Source: Ignavibacteria bacterium
Lineage (GTDB): Bacteria; Bacteroidota; Ignavibacteria; Tepidaquicellales; OLB5
DNA: 44,415 nt
Direction: 5' to 3'
NCBI GenBank assembly: GCA_019912545.1
Contig: JAIOIK010000099.1
Location: 1-44,415 of the forward strand
The translations under genes and the position numbers were made by a program. The notes beneath the pieces are model-generated. The model worked only from the letters and a program-made list of their open reading frames with translations, searched no databases and had not been told where the DNA came from. The first letter of the stretch is position 1. Each line of letters starts with the position of its first letter. Positions 33,043 through 40,917 of the stretch are shown piece after piece.

Positions 33043-34845
33043 CTACTTCTTTACTCTGAATTCAACTCTTCTGTTCAAGGCTCTTCCTTCTTCAGTATCG
33101 TTGGGTGCAACTGGCTGTGATTCGCCAAAGCCCTGCGGGACAAGCCTGGAAATATCTATTCCTATCTGTATCAAATATTGGACAACAGAATTTGCCCGTT
33201 TTCCGGAAAGCTCAAGGTTAAAATGATCGCTTCCAACATCATCGGTATGCGCGTTTAGCTCTACTATTACATCCGGATTGGCATGCATGAACCGGTAGAG
33301 CAGGTTTAATGCTTCGTGTGACTCATCTTTCAGTTCAAATTTCCCGGAATCAAAAAATATATTCTCTATCTTAATTGCTTTGCCGGAGTTCTTCAGTTCT
33401 TCGATAGAGATTACGCTCATATCAGTGCTGATCTGCTCAAATGCTTTTGATGCGGTAAGATCAAGATAATTTACAATTGAATAAAATCCTTTAACATCTG
33501 CATAATAGGCATAGTACCTGCCGGTAGGCAGAGCAATAAAATATTCCCCGGTTTCAGGATCACTTTTAGCAATGCCAACTTCCTTTTTTAATTCAACATC
33601 TTCCCATTTGATTGTTGCCTCAACGGGTTTGCCGTTTTCATCAAGCACTTTACCGTTTATTGTTACAACATCGCTAACGGGCTGCACTTCTTCGGGAAGC
33701 TCAACATAATAGATATCTTCTTCGCCAAAACCATCATCATTTATAGTAGAAAAATATGCAACATTCCCATCGGTTGAGATCTTATAGCCCCAGTCTTCCT
33801 GCGGAGTGTTGATCTCTTTACCCAGGTTTACTGGTTCACTCCACTCGGTCCATGAAGAATCATTAAGCCTTACACTTTTGAACACATCTGATTTACCCAG
33901 ACCGGTGTGCCCATCAGAGGAAAAATACAAAGTTTTACCGTCAGGATGGAGGAAAGGAGTGCGCTCGGTATATTGTGTGTTTATGACTGGTCCGAGATTT
34001 ATCGCAGTTTTAGACCACGAGCCGTCCGGTTCTTTGAGCACAACATATAGATCGGTATTACCCCAATACATGCCGTGGTAATAATCACCTTTAGGATAAA
34101 AACTCCCTGTACCTCCCTGCCTTTCAGAGGAAAAGAAAATTGCCTTGCCGTCTGCAGTCAGATACGCATCGGCATCCCACCACTTTGAATTTATAGGTTC
34201 AGGAAACTGCTTAACTTCGCTGTATCCGTTTTTGGTTTTTTCTATGTAAAAATTATCTCCCCTGCCAATCGCGTTAAGATAATTGCCGAACAAAACAAGT
34301 GTATTTCCATCAGCAGAAATACTGCTGATATATTCGTTGCTTTCCGTGTTTATTTTATTGGTAAGCGGCAAAGCGATGATCCACCTGTTATTCACATAAT
34401 ACGATACATACACATCTTCGCCGCCAAGATTATCCTCTCTATCCCTGCCGGTGAAGTAGATCTTTTTCATATCAGGAGAGACTACCGGGCTGTATTCTTT
34501 ACCAAGTGAGTTAATATTACCTCCCATATTGTGGAGCTTTAGCCCCTTAACAGGAGTGTTAAGTATTTCTATAATCTTATCAATACGCTCTGTGTAGTTA
34601 GGAAATTTAGATTTATTATCTTCATATATCTTCACCGCTTTTTTCCAATCATGTTTAAAAATGTGCGGTGATGCAAGATACTGAAGCGCAATAAAAGCAT
34701 CTTCGCTGGGGGCGTACAGTTTTACCAGATTGGAATAATATTCCGGAGATTCTTCGTCATCAACCTGTATTTTTTGTGAATGAAGATTTAAGGGAATCAA
34801 AAGTAATAATGTGAATAAAAGGAATAAAAGTTTACTCATCCGCAT
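33043..34845 (-). CDS. OmpA-family protein with PD40 propeller and carboxypeptidase-regulatory domain (PorE-like paralogue)
   Basis: Same domain order as the downstream protein at 31209: signal peptide (LLFLLFTLLLLIPLNLHS), TPR-like helix pair, propeller (HPDGKTLYFSSDGHTGLGKS is almost identical to its paralogue), CRD (VTINGKVLDENGKPVEA) and OmpA domain (NAHTDDVGSDHFN, NRRVEFRVKK). A 64-base gap separates the two genes. They look like a tandem duplication that has diverged along the whole length. Either could contribute to envelope anchoring of secretion or gliding machinery; redundancy or specialisation cannot be told. Confidence 0.88.
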   Translation of the reverse strand: MRMSKLLFLLFTLLLLIPLNLHSQKIQVDDEESPEYYSNLVKLYAPSEDAFIALQYLASPHIFKHDWKKAVKIYEDNKSKFPNYTERIDKIIEILNTPVKGLKLHNMGGNINSLGKEYSPVVSPDMKKIYFTGRDREDNLGGEDVYVSYYVNNRWIIALPLTNKINTESNEYISSISADGNTLVLFGNYLNAIGRGDNFYIEKTKNGYSEVKQFPEPINSKWWDADAYLTADGKAIFFSSERQGGTGSFYPKGDYYHGMYWGNTDLYVVLKEPDGSWSKTAINLGPVINTQYTERTPFLHPDGKTLYFSSDGHTGLGKSDVFKSVRLNDSSWTEWSEPVNLGKEINTPQEDWGYKISTDGNVAYFSTINDDGFGEEDIYYVELPEEVQPVSDVVTINGKVLDENGKPVEATIKWEDVELKKEVGIAKSDPETGEYFIALPTGRYYAYYADVKGFYSIVNYLDLTASKAFEQISTDMSVISIEELKNSGKAIKIENIFFDSGKFELKDESHEALNLLYRFMHANPDVIVELNAHTDDVGSDHFNLELSGKRANSVVQYLIQIGIDISRLVPQGFGESQPVAPNDTEEGRALNRRVEFRVKK

Positions 34846-34989
34846 ACCGAGCGGATAATTTAAAGGAGAGCCGCTATTTCTAGAAGTTGTTAGAATATAT
34901 TCCTAACTTAAATTCCTATATTTAGCTACAAATTATCTAATTTTTTGGTAATTGGCAATACTATATATAACAATTTATCAAATAATAAC

Positions 34990-35799
34990 TTAATTAGAAG
35001 TATGCTTTCTGAATTCATAAAGCGCTATGCCACAGCTAATACCAATATTTAAGGACTCTGAATCTGTATATCCATCGATCTTAATACTGATGAATTCATC
35101 ATCTGACCCAAGAATTTCTTCGGATATACCTGAAGATTCATTCCCGAACACGAGTACAGATTTTTCAGATTCCCCGGATTTGCAAAATTCTTCAGATTCA
35201 GCAAGTTTTGATAATGAATTAGAAGCATCTAATGTGAATAAATAGATCTTATAACCTTTAGATTTTAGGTTTTGCAATTCCATCAAAAGATCGGCATCTT
35301 CAATAATATTTGTATTAAATACACCGCCCTGTGAAGACCGAAGGACTTTTTGATTAAAAGGGTCGGCAGAATCTTTGCTTAGAATGATAGTGCTTACGTT
35401 AAACCAATAGGCAGTCCGGATAATTGTTCCAAGATTTCCCGGGTCACTGATTCTATCAAGCGCAATAACAAGATCACCCTTAATATTGCTTTCCAGCATT
35501 ACAGGAATCCTTACAACACCTACTATGCCTTGTGAACTTTCGGTATCAGTGAGCTTTTTAAAAGACCTCTCTGGCAGCAGTTCAACAATGGTTTTGTTTA
35601 ATGCTAACCCGGAAAGTATCTCGGGATGGTTAGAAAGGTCAACATCAGACCGGAGAATGATATACTCCAGTTCATATGGTGATCCAATGCACTCTTCGAT
35701 AAGATGAAATCCTTCGATCAGGAATCTCCCCTGCTCACGAATATTTTTCTTCTGTTTAAGGGATGCGAATTCCTTTATTTGATTAGCAGTTAAGATTAT
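34990..35799 (-). CDS. SpoU/TrmH family RNA 2'-O-methyltransferase with non-canonical start codon
   Basis: The C-terminal half is a SPOUT methylase: DRISDPGNLGTIIRTA, then LVFGNESSGIS and ESLNIGISCGIALYE form the SAM-binding knot. Read further upstream in frame, the protein continues with the substrate-binding domain (ANQIKEFASLKQKKNIREQG, then RFLIEGFHLIEE), so it must start near 35800. No ATG, GTG or TTG exists in frame between the stop at 35860 and that conserved region. AUA (35802 or 35799) or AUC (35796) behind a GGAG (35808-35805) are the likely starts; 35799 is a compromise. An ATG-only call at 35499 would lose a third of the protein. Last gene of the folE operon. Confidence 0.8.
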   Translation of the reverse strand: MILTANQIKEFASLKQKKNIREQGRFLIEGFHLIEECIGSPYELEYIILRSDVDLSNHPEILSGLALNKTIVELLPERSFKKLTDTESSQGIVGVVRIPVMLESNIKGDLVIALDRISDPGNLGTIIRTAYWFNVSTIILSKDSADPFNQKVLRSSQGGVFNTNIIEDADLLMELQNLKSKGYKIYLFTLDASNSLSKLAESEEFCKSGESEKSVLVFGNESSGISEEILGSDDEFISIKIDGYTDSESLNIGISCGIALYEFRKHTSN

Positions 35800-35843
35800 T
35801 ATGTCTCCGGTTATTTCTCGATACTTTGAAAACGCACTGAATG

Positions 35844-36485
35844 CTATTTGCCAATAAGCTTAAGGAATTCAGACCGGGTTTTTTCTCCGGAGCGGAATCT
35901 GCCAAGCATGCACGAAGCAGTTGCGATCGAATTCTGTTTCTCCACTCCGCGCATCATCATGCAAAGATGCCGGGCTTCGCTTACTACGGCAACGCCTTTT
36001 GGTTCAAGGACTTTGTTAATCATATCGCCAATCTCCCTTGTCATTCGTTCCTGCACCTGCAGCCGGCGGGAATACATTTCAACTATGCGTGGAATTTTAC
36101 TCAAGCCAACTATCTTGCCGTTTGGTATATAAGCGATATGACACTTGCCGTAAAAGGGAAGCAAATGATGTTCGCACAGACTGAAGAAATCAATATCCTT
36201 TACAATAACCATTTCATCATAATGCTCGTTAAATATTGCGTCATTAAGAAGCTTATCGATATCTTCATCATATCCTTTTGTAAGAAACTTGTATGCCTTG
36301 GCAACCCGGTGGGGAGTTTTGAGAAGTCCTTCTCTTTTCGGGTCTTCGCCTATTTCCTTAAGTATGCTTTTTACATTGGCCTCAAGTGTTTCAAGTGAGG
36401 CAGAATCAATATTCAATTGCTGATTAAGATCTTCGTCATCATCAATTAATTTTATTGACTTATTTTTGCCGCTAGGATTTTTCAT
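35844..36485 (-). CDS. folE: GTP cyclohydrolase I
   Basis: It converts GTP to dihydroneopterin triphosphate, the entry to folate, queuosine and biopterin. The zinc ligands are Cys104 and His107 in [19 protein letters not shown], and Cys175 in [11 protein letters not shown]. Other family blocks are [41 protein letters not shown] and [15 protein letters not shown]. The N-terminal ~35 residues are a charged extension. It sits ten bases after the PTPS gene, and the product of FolE is the substrate of PTPS, so the two are functionally paired. Confidence 0.97.
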   Translation of the reverse strand: MKNPSGKNKSIKLIDDDEDLNQQLNIDSASLETLEANVKSILKEIGEDPKREGLLKTPHRVAKAYKFLTKGYDEDIDKLLNDAIFNEHYDEMVIVKDIDFFSLCEHHLLPFYGKCHIAYIPNGKIVGLSKIPRIVEMYSRRLQVQERMTREIGDMINKVLEPKGVAVVSEARHLCMMMRGVEKQNSIATASCMLGRFRSGEKTRSEFLKLIGK

Positions 36486-36495
36486 AATTTTACTT

Positions 36496-36909
36496 TTATT
36501 GCTTTCCCATATAAGTAACCGAATTATTTACAGTCTCTCGGATCATTATTGAGTGGAGTCTTATTCCCGGGCCATTAATTTTCGGTTCAATCTGTTCCCA
36601 GAATTTAAGTGCAATGTTTTCAGCTGAGGGCAGAACTCCACTCATAAAATCCACATCAATGTTTAGATTTTTATGATCAACTTTATCGATAATTTCCTTT
36701 TCAACCAACAATTTTATTTCCGAAAGGTCCATAACGAATCCCGTTTCGGGGTCAACCTCGCCTGAAACAGTAACATCCATTTCATAGTTATGGCCATGTC
36801 CGTTTGGATTAGAACACTTTCCGTAAATTCTACAATTCTCTTCATCATTCAAAGCAGGATTATAAACTCTGTGGGAAGCGCTGAAATGAAATTTTCTTGT
36901 AATTTGCAT
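36496..36909 (-). CDS. 6-pyruvoyltetrahydropterin synthase / 6-carboxytetrahydropterin synthase (PTPS, QueD family)
   Basis: At 137 residues it has the zinc triad His13 (FSASHR), His38 and His40 (NGHGHNY), catalytic Cys32, Asp78-His79 (VDHKN) and Glu125 (IRETVN). The block [15 protein letters not shown] and [17 protein letters not shown] resembles animal PTPS ([12 protein letters not shown] type) more than E. coli QueD, where Cys is followed closely by HGH. It may therefore make 6-pyruvoyltetrahydropterin for tetrahydrobiopterin, known in Chlorobi; queuosine synthesis remains possible. It lies between folE and the phosphatidyltransferase, three bases from the latter. Confidence 0.9.
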   Translation of the reverse strand: MQITRKFHFSASHRVYNPALNDEENCRIYGKCSNPNGHGHNYEMDVTVSGEVDPETGFVMDLSEIKLLVEKEIIDKVDHKNLNIDVDFMSGVLPSAENIALKFWEQIEPKINGPGIRLHSIMIRETVNNSVTYMGKQ

Positions 36910-36912
36910 CTG

Positions 36913-37848
36913 CTAATTGGAAAGTAGTTGTTTTTTTGAAGTTCTATAATGAAATATGATGCTGTAAATTAACAATAAGTTCATACAAATTAAATTCACA
37001 AAAAGGTAATATTCAAATGCTCCAATTATTGCCGCAATACAGATCAGGAAAATATGAGTGCCTATTGAAAGCGAACTGGCAAGAGTAAGGAAAGGTTTGT
37101 TCTGGTACCATAGTTTAGTGTAATGAGTCTCTTGTCCCGCCAAGTCGGGATTTCGTTCGCGATCAAATCGGGAACTCAAAGTGCTTTCGCAGCTGTTGGA
37201 AATAAATCTCATAAAAAGATACTTATCGATTTTATTGAAAAGTTTATCCTGCCAGCCGTAAATCAATAGAAAAATTCTTTGCAGAAATGTTGTCCATTTA
37301 TCCTGTTGAATTTTATCTTCATCGGTAATACTCTCGTCGATCCGGTTAACGGTATTTTTACCGGTGTTTTTTATAAAAGATACCTGGTAATAAATGAAAT
37401 ACGAACACTGAAGCATGGAGGATATCATTGCGGCAAATCCAATAACAAATAGCCCTGGATCAGTATATTTGAGAGACAAAAAGTAACTGATCGCACCAAA
37501 TGAAGAAAGAGTAACAATAAAATCTGAGATTGAATCATAAAACCTTCCGCGGCGTGAATCGAGTCCTTTAGCGCGTGCAAGTGAGCCATCAACTTTATCC
37601 AGCACATTTTTGTAGAAAAGCAATGCAGCTCCTATCAATATAAGAATTTTATCATTCAAAATAATCAGATATGAAGCTGAAAGCCCGAACAGCATAGATA
37701 GCAGTATTACCTGGTGCGGAGTAACTTTAGAGTAATAGAACAATCTTGTAAGCTGTTTTGAAGTGATAAATAAATATGACTGCAAGTTCAGAAAGTCATT
37801 TTCCGGATTTGTTTTAAGGGAGCTTTGAAATGGAAATTTTTCCTTCAT
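36913..37848 (-). CDS. CDP-alcohol phosphatidyltransferase family protein
   Basis: The signature D-x2-DG-x2-AR-x8-G-x3-D-x3-D is exact in DKVDGSLARAKGLDSRRGRF followed by YDSISDF (residues ~87-112), which binds CDP-linked substrate and metal. Several membrane spans surround it. It transfers a phosphate-linked lipid or polyol head group onto an alcohol; the acceptor is unknown. Residues ~224-240 (SSRFDRERNPDLAGQE) are encoded across a palindrome (37135-37150, TCCCG-ccaagt-CGGGA) identical in design to an intergenic element at 20873, suggesting a repeat inserted in frame. Three bases from PTPS and six from the TRIC gene: one operon. Confidence 0.9.
   Translation of the reverse strand: MKEKFPFQSSLKTNPENDFLNLQSYLFITSKQLTRLFYYSKVTPHQVILLSMLFGLSASYLIILNDKILILIGAALLFYKNVLDKVDGSLARAKGLDSRRGRFYDSISDFIVTLSSFGAISYFLSLKYTDPGLFVIGFAAMISSMLQCSYFIYYQVSFIKNTGKNTVNRIDESITDEDKIQQDKWTTFLQRIFLLIYGWQDKLFNKIDKYLFMRFISNSCESTLSSRFDRERNPDLAGQETHYTKLWYQNKPFLTLASSLSIGTHIFLICIAAIIGAFEYYLFVNLICMNLLLIYSIIFHYRTSKKQLLSN
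37135..37155. repeat. In-frame palindrome inside the CDP-alcohol phosphatidyltransferase gene
   Basis: TCCCG (37135-37139) and CGGGA (37146-37150), seven bases apart minus one, followed by TTTCG. On the coding strand it reads AATCCCGACTTGGCGGGAC, matching the intergenic element at 20873-20893 apart from the centre. Confidence 0.6.
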
Positions 37849-37854
37849 TAGGAA

Positions 37855-38472
37855 TTAAAATTTAAGCTGAATATTATATTTAATAGAAATTACTCTTAAA
37901 GCGAATGTTAAAAATATACTTGAAAAAAGCGGTACTGTGGGATCAAACGTGAAATAATTTATCATTATAGCAAAGAGCAGAGCTCCAGAGAAGGAACAGG
38001 TAGCATATAATTGTGACTGTTTAAAGAACACCGGAATTTCATTGCAGATAACATCTCGCATTACACCGCCAAATACACCGGTAACAACTCCGATAAGAAC
38101 AGCATTAAACCAGAATACACCTGCGGAAAGAGCATAGGAAACTCCAATTACTGTGAACAGCCCAAGCCCCAGTGCATCTAACACGGCAAGCAGGATTAAG
38201 ACGGGTTTGCTAAAACCTATTTGTCTACGAAGTATGATAATTGAAACAACTGATAAAGCTAGTATGAATATAGGATAATTATAATTCTCCATCCAGAAGA
38301 GCGGGTAACGGTTAATCAGAACATCCCGCAGGGTACCACCTCCAAAGGCAGTTACCATTGCTACAGCGTATGTCCCGATAATATCCATCTGTTTGCAGCG
38401 GGCTTCGATAATTCCCGTTATAGCAAACGCAAATATTCCAAGTATCTCTATGGTATTAAGTAATGCGGCCAT
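37855..38472 (-). CDS. TRIC cation channel family protein (UPF0126/YicG)
   Basis: The 205-residue protein has the two-fold internal repeat of bacterial TRIC channels: TAFGGGTLRDVLINRYPLFW near residue 45 and TGVFGGVMRDVICNEIPVFF near 130, with the lipid/cation-binding glycine cluster and RD motif in both. About seven membrane spans. It is probably a potassium-permeable inner-membrane channel. It starts the operon that continues into the phosphatidyltransferase, PTPS and folE genes; no functional link is obvious. Confidence 0.92.
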   Translation of the reverse strand: MAALLNTIEILGIFAFAITGIIEARCKQMDIIGTYAVAMVTAFGGGTLRDVLINRYPLFWMENYNYPIFILALSVVSIIILRRQIGFSKPVLILLAVLDALGLGLFTVIGVSYALSAGVFWFNAVLIGVVTGVFGGVMRDVICNEIPVFFKQSQLYATCSFSGALLFAIMINYFTFDPTVPLFSSIFLTFALRVISIKYNIQLKF

Positions 38473-38501
38473 ATTAAAGGATAATTAAGAATTAAAGCTT
38501 G

Positions 38502-38573
38502 TACTCCCGGAAGGACTCGAACCCTCACTTGCAGGACCGGAACCTGACGTGCTATCCATTACACAACGGGAGC
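38502..38573 (-). tRNA. tRNA-Arg (anticodon CCG)
   Basis: On the minus strand the cloverleaf reads: acceptor GCTCCCG/CGGGAGT (first pair G-U), D arm GTGT-AATGGAT-AGCAC, anticodon arm TCAGG-TTCCGGT-CCTGC with CCG at the centre (first stem pair mismatched), and T arm AGGGT-TCGAGTC-CTTCC. The discriminator is A. CCA is not encoded. Anticodon CCG reads the arginine codon CGG. It lies upstream of the TRIC gene on the same strand. Confidence 0.95.
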
Positions 38574-38770
38574 AAAGGTAAACAATGACCAAAAATCAAA
38601 CAACAGATAATAAATAACTAAAAAATCCAGCTATTATTAATTCCCAAATTTACGGAATTCAATTTAATGTTTTAATGGTAATATTGGGTTATATTTAACA
38701 TGTAAGAACAGATCATTTAATGATAAATAATTAATTTTATGTTCATGTTTTAGTTTTATATATTAGCTGT

Positions 38771-39817
38771 ATGAAAAGGATATTTTTTTACAGCTCTCTC
38801 GTTCCATTATTTGCCTCAATTATTATGCTACTCTCCTGCAAAAAAGTTAAGCAGGACGAAAATCAGACCCTGTACAATAATAAAAGGCTTAGAGATGTTA
38901 TTGTAAGCTATATGTCAGAGCCACAATTCAGGAACCCGGGTTTTGTACAGGAAATTACCGGAACCGGTGCAGACCTGAAACTATTTGACATGGATGAAAT
39001 GATGCTTTACTTTTCTATTAGCAAAAATGACTATGATAGTACTTCGACCCTTCTTAAATTAACAATAGATGTTTCAAACGTGGAGTTTGGTTTTGTAAAT
39101 AATGGTGATACTTATCTTGGTGCATATACTCTAAAGGGTACAGATAGGCTCCTGTTCCGGTTCCCTAAAAATGACTTTAAGCCTGATAGCTCAAAATCTA
39201 TCAGGATCAATTTCAATCAGATTGAATATTCATTAACTGCAAACGAACTTGCAGATTTTGCAGAAGATAAATCCGTGTATGGCGGGAACAAAGATATCGA
39301 AACTTTAGATAACAAATACCTGGCTGATCATGGTTCATTTGTAAGCAAACCAAAAGAGCCCAGTCTTTTGAGGCTTGTATCACAATTAGCAAAAGAAGAA
39401 AAAGATAAGAACAGAATTGCTCAGATACTTCTTGATTTTGTGACAACGAACATAAAATACAACCGTGATGAAGGAGCGGGGAATTATGAAGTAATGAAGC
39501 GCGCTAGTGAAGTACTGATGACAGGCAATGCAGATTGCAGCGGGCTAACGATCCTATATGCATCTTTACTTGAGCAGGCGGAGATAAACTATCTCCTGGT
39601 CTATTTTCAGGGTCATATTGCAGTTGGGGTTGAAGGGAAATTTCCTTCAGATAACAATTTGAATTTTGACTTTGAAGGAACCAATTACACGCTTGCAGAA
39701 ACAACTGCAAAAGGTTTTGTAATTGGGTTAACAAGACTCCAGAAAGATGTTATAACAAACGATATCACTTTTGTTCAGAGGCCCGGGAAAAACTCTCAAT
39801 TAGTGAAGTTTAGATGA
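38771..39817 (+). CDS. Lipoprotein with transglutaminase-like (cysteine protease) domain
   Basis: Lipobox LLSC places Cys23 as the lipidation site. After an N-terminal beta region, the C-terminal domain has FVTTNIKYNRDEG, the catalytic-cysteine helix GNADCSGLTILYASLLEQA (about residue 255), and a histidine strand LVYFQGHIAVGVEG, the order expected for bacterial transglutaminase-like peptidases. An aspartate third residue may be in the following FDFEGTNYTLAET. It likely acts in the periplasm on peptides or murein-linked proteins; the substrate is unknown. No operon partner. Confidence 0.88.
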   Translation: MKRIFFYSSLVPLFASIIMLLSCKKVKQDENQTLYNNKRLRDVIVSYMSEPQFRNPGFVQEITGTGADLKLFDMDEMMLYFSISKNDYDSTSTLLKLTIDVSNVEFGFVNNGDTYLGAYTLKGTDRLLFRFPKNDFKPDSSKSIRINFNQIEYSLTANELADFAEDKSVYGGNKDIETLDNKYLADHGSFVSKPKEPSLLRLVSQLAKEEKDKNRIAQILLDFVTTNIKYNRDEGAGNYEVMKRASEVLMTGNADCSGLTILYASLLEQAEINYLLVYFQGHIAVGVEGKFPSDNNLNFDFEGTNYTLAETTAKGFVIGLTRLQKDVITNDITFVQRPGKNSQLVKFR

Positions 39818-39821
39818 ATTC

Positions 39822-40178
39822 TCAATTTCCGGCAATTATTTCCAGTTTGGTTTTTTTGGGAAGTTTACTGAATACTAATTCATAAGAAGTACTTATCAGG
39901 TTCTTTAGTTCAGCTGCTTTGAACCTGCAACCATCCTTTATTGAGATCCATTTATTTTTTGCAAAATATGGAGCCTGGGTTATGAATTCATCTTCTAAGA
40001 GTTCATTAAATCTTTCAGTGTTACATTTGAGTGAAATCCTGCTGCCCGGACTACTGCCCAGATTGTAGATCAGGAAAATTTTCCCACCAACTTTTGACAA
40101 AAGGCTGTTTTCCCACTGAACCTGTTCAGTAGAGCCGGGAAAACTAAGGCAATAGTCCCTAATAATATCCAGGTTCAT
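39822..40178 (-). CDS. MmcQ/YjbR family DNA-binding protein
   Basis: The 118-residue protein begins IRDYCLSFPGSTEQVQWEN, then ISLKCNTERFNELLEDEFITQAPYF, and the family's KNKWISIKDGCRFKAAELKNLISTSYELV. The fold is the CyaY-like/double-stranded DNA-binding type; its role is unknown. The start codon overlaps the stop of the UPF0114 gene by one base (TAATG), so the two are translationally coupled. It converges on the transglutaminase-like gene, four bases between stops. Confidence 0.9.
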   Translation of the reverse strand: MNLDIIRDYCLSFPGSTEQVQWENSLLSKVGGKIFLIYNLGSSPGSRISLKCNTERFNELLEDEFITQAPYFAKNKWISIKDGCRFKAAELKNLISTSYELVFSKLPKKTKLEIIAGN

Positions 40179-40708
40179 TAAGAATTCTGCTTATGTCCTT
40201 TCCCTGCCGGTGACTTATGTGTCAGATAGATCGAAACTGCTATAAGGAGTATTCCGATACTAAGGTAAAGCAGATTTATCATCTCATCGTACTTTATATT
40301 GATAGCATATTTGAAGAAAGTGACTATCAAAACCATGATCACAACTTTTGCAATTTTTTCTTTTAGAGAATCAAGATCGTGAATAACAAGAACTTTTGAC
40401 GAAGTTTCGTCGTTTTCGGCTATATCAATTTTGCTAATAAATAGTTCATACAACCCGATACCGAAAATGAGAAAAACTGTTCCGATCAAATAGTCATCAA
40501 TCGCGCTAACAAGATGCGAGACTGCCAGTTTTGTGAAATTCTCATATGCCTCAACTGATGAAAAAGCATGGAACATTTCCATGCAAACACTAACAACTTC
40601 AATACTTCCCATAATAATCATTATGAAAGCTGAAAAGATTGATGCAATAACGGCAAAAATGACCATGAATCGGCTGCGCCAAAGCAACTTTTCAATAAAC
40701 TGTATCAT
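40178..40708 (-). CDS. UPF0114/YqhA family membrane protein
   Basis: It has four membrane spans: RSRFMVIFAVIASIFSAFIMI, DDYLIGTVFLIFGIGLYELF, KVVIMVLIVTFFKYAINI and LLYLSIGILLIAVSIYL. The motif IDDYLIGTVFLIFGIGLYELFISKID is highly conserved in the family. Between spans 2 and 3 is a soluble loop with SLKEKIAKVV. Function unknown; no transport motif is evident. Translationally coupled to the MmcQ/YjbR gene by a one-base overlap. Confidence 0.92.
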   Translation of the reverse strand: MIQFIEKLLWRSRFMVIFAVIASIFSAFIMIIMGSIEVVSVCMEMFHAFSSVEAYENFTKLAVSHLVSAIDDYLIGTVFLIFGIGLYELFISKIDIAENDETSSKVLVIHDLDSLKEKIAKVVIMVLIVTFFKYAINIKYDEMINLLYLSIGILLIAVSIYLTHKSPAGKGHKQNS

Positions 40709-40917
40709 TTCAATAAACTCCTTAATAAACTGTTAATTACTTCAAAGTTAATTAAAAAAATTAACAAAATGAAGCAATTGAGATAAAAATCATGTAATAT
40801 TGTAACGGATATCAGTTAGGAATATGATTTTTATCCTATTGATTAAAGAGAAATGTTTTCATATTTTAGGCTAATAATCTGACTTTTTAATAACCAAATT
40901 AACATTAACAACAAAAA

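Noticed and set aside
36496-36909. Calling the PTPS gene queD outright
   Set aside because: The cysteine/histidine arrangement is closer to animal PTPS than to QueD, so a specific symbol is not justified by sequence alone.
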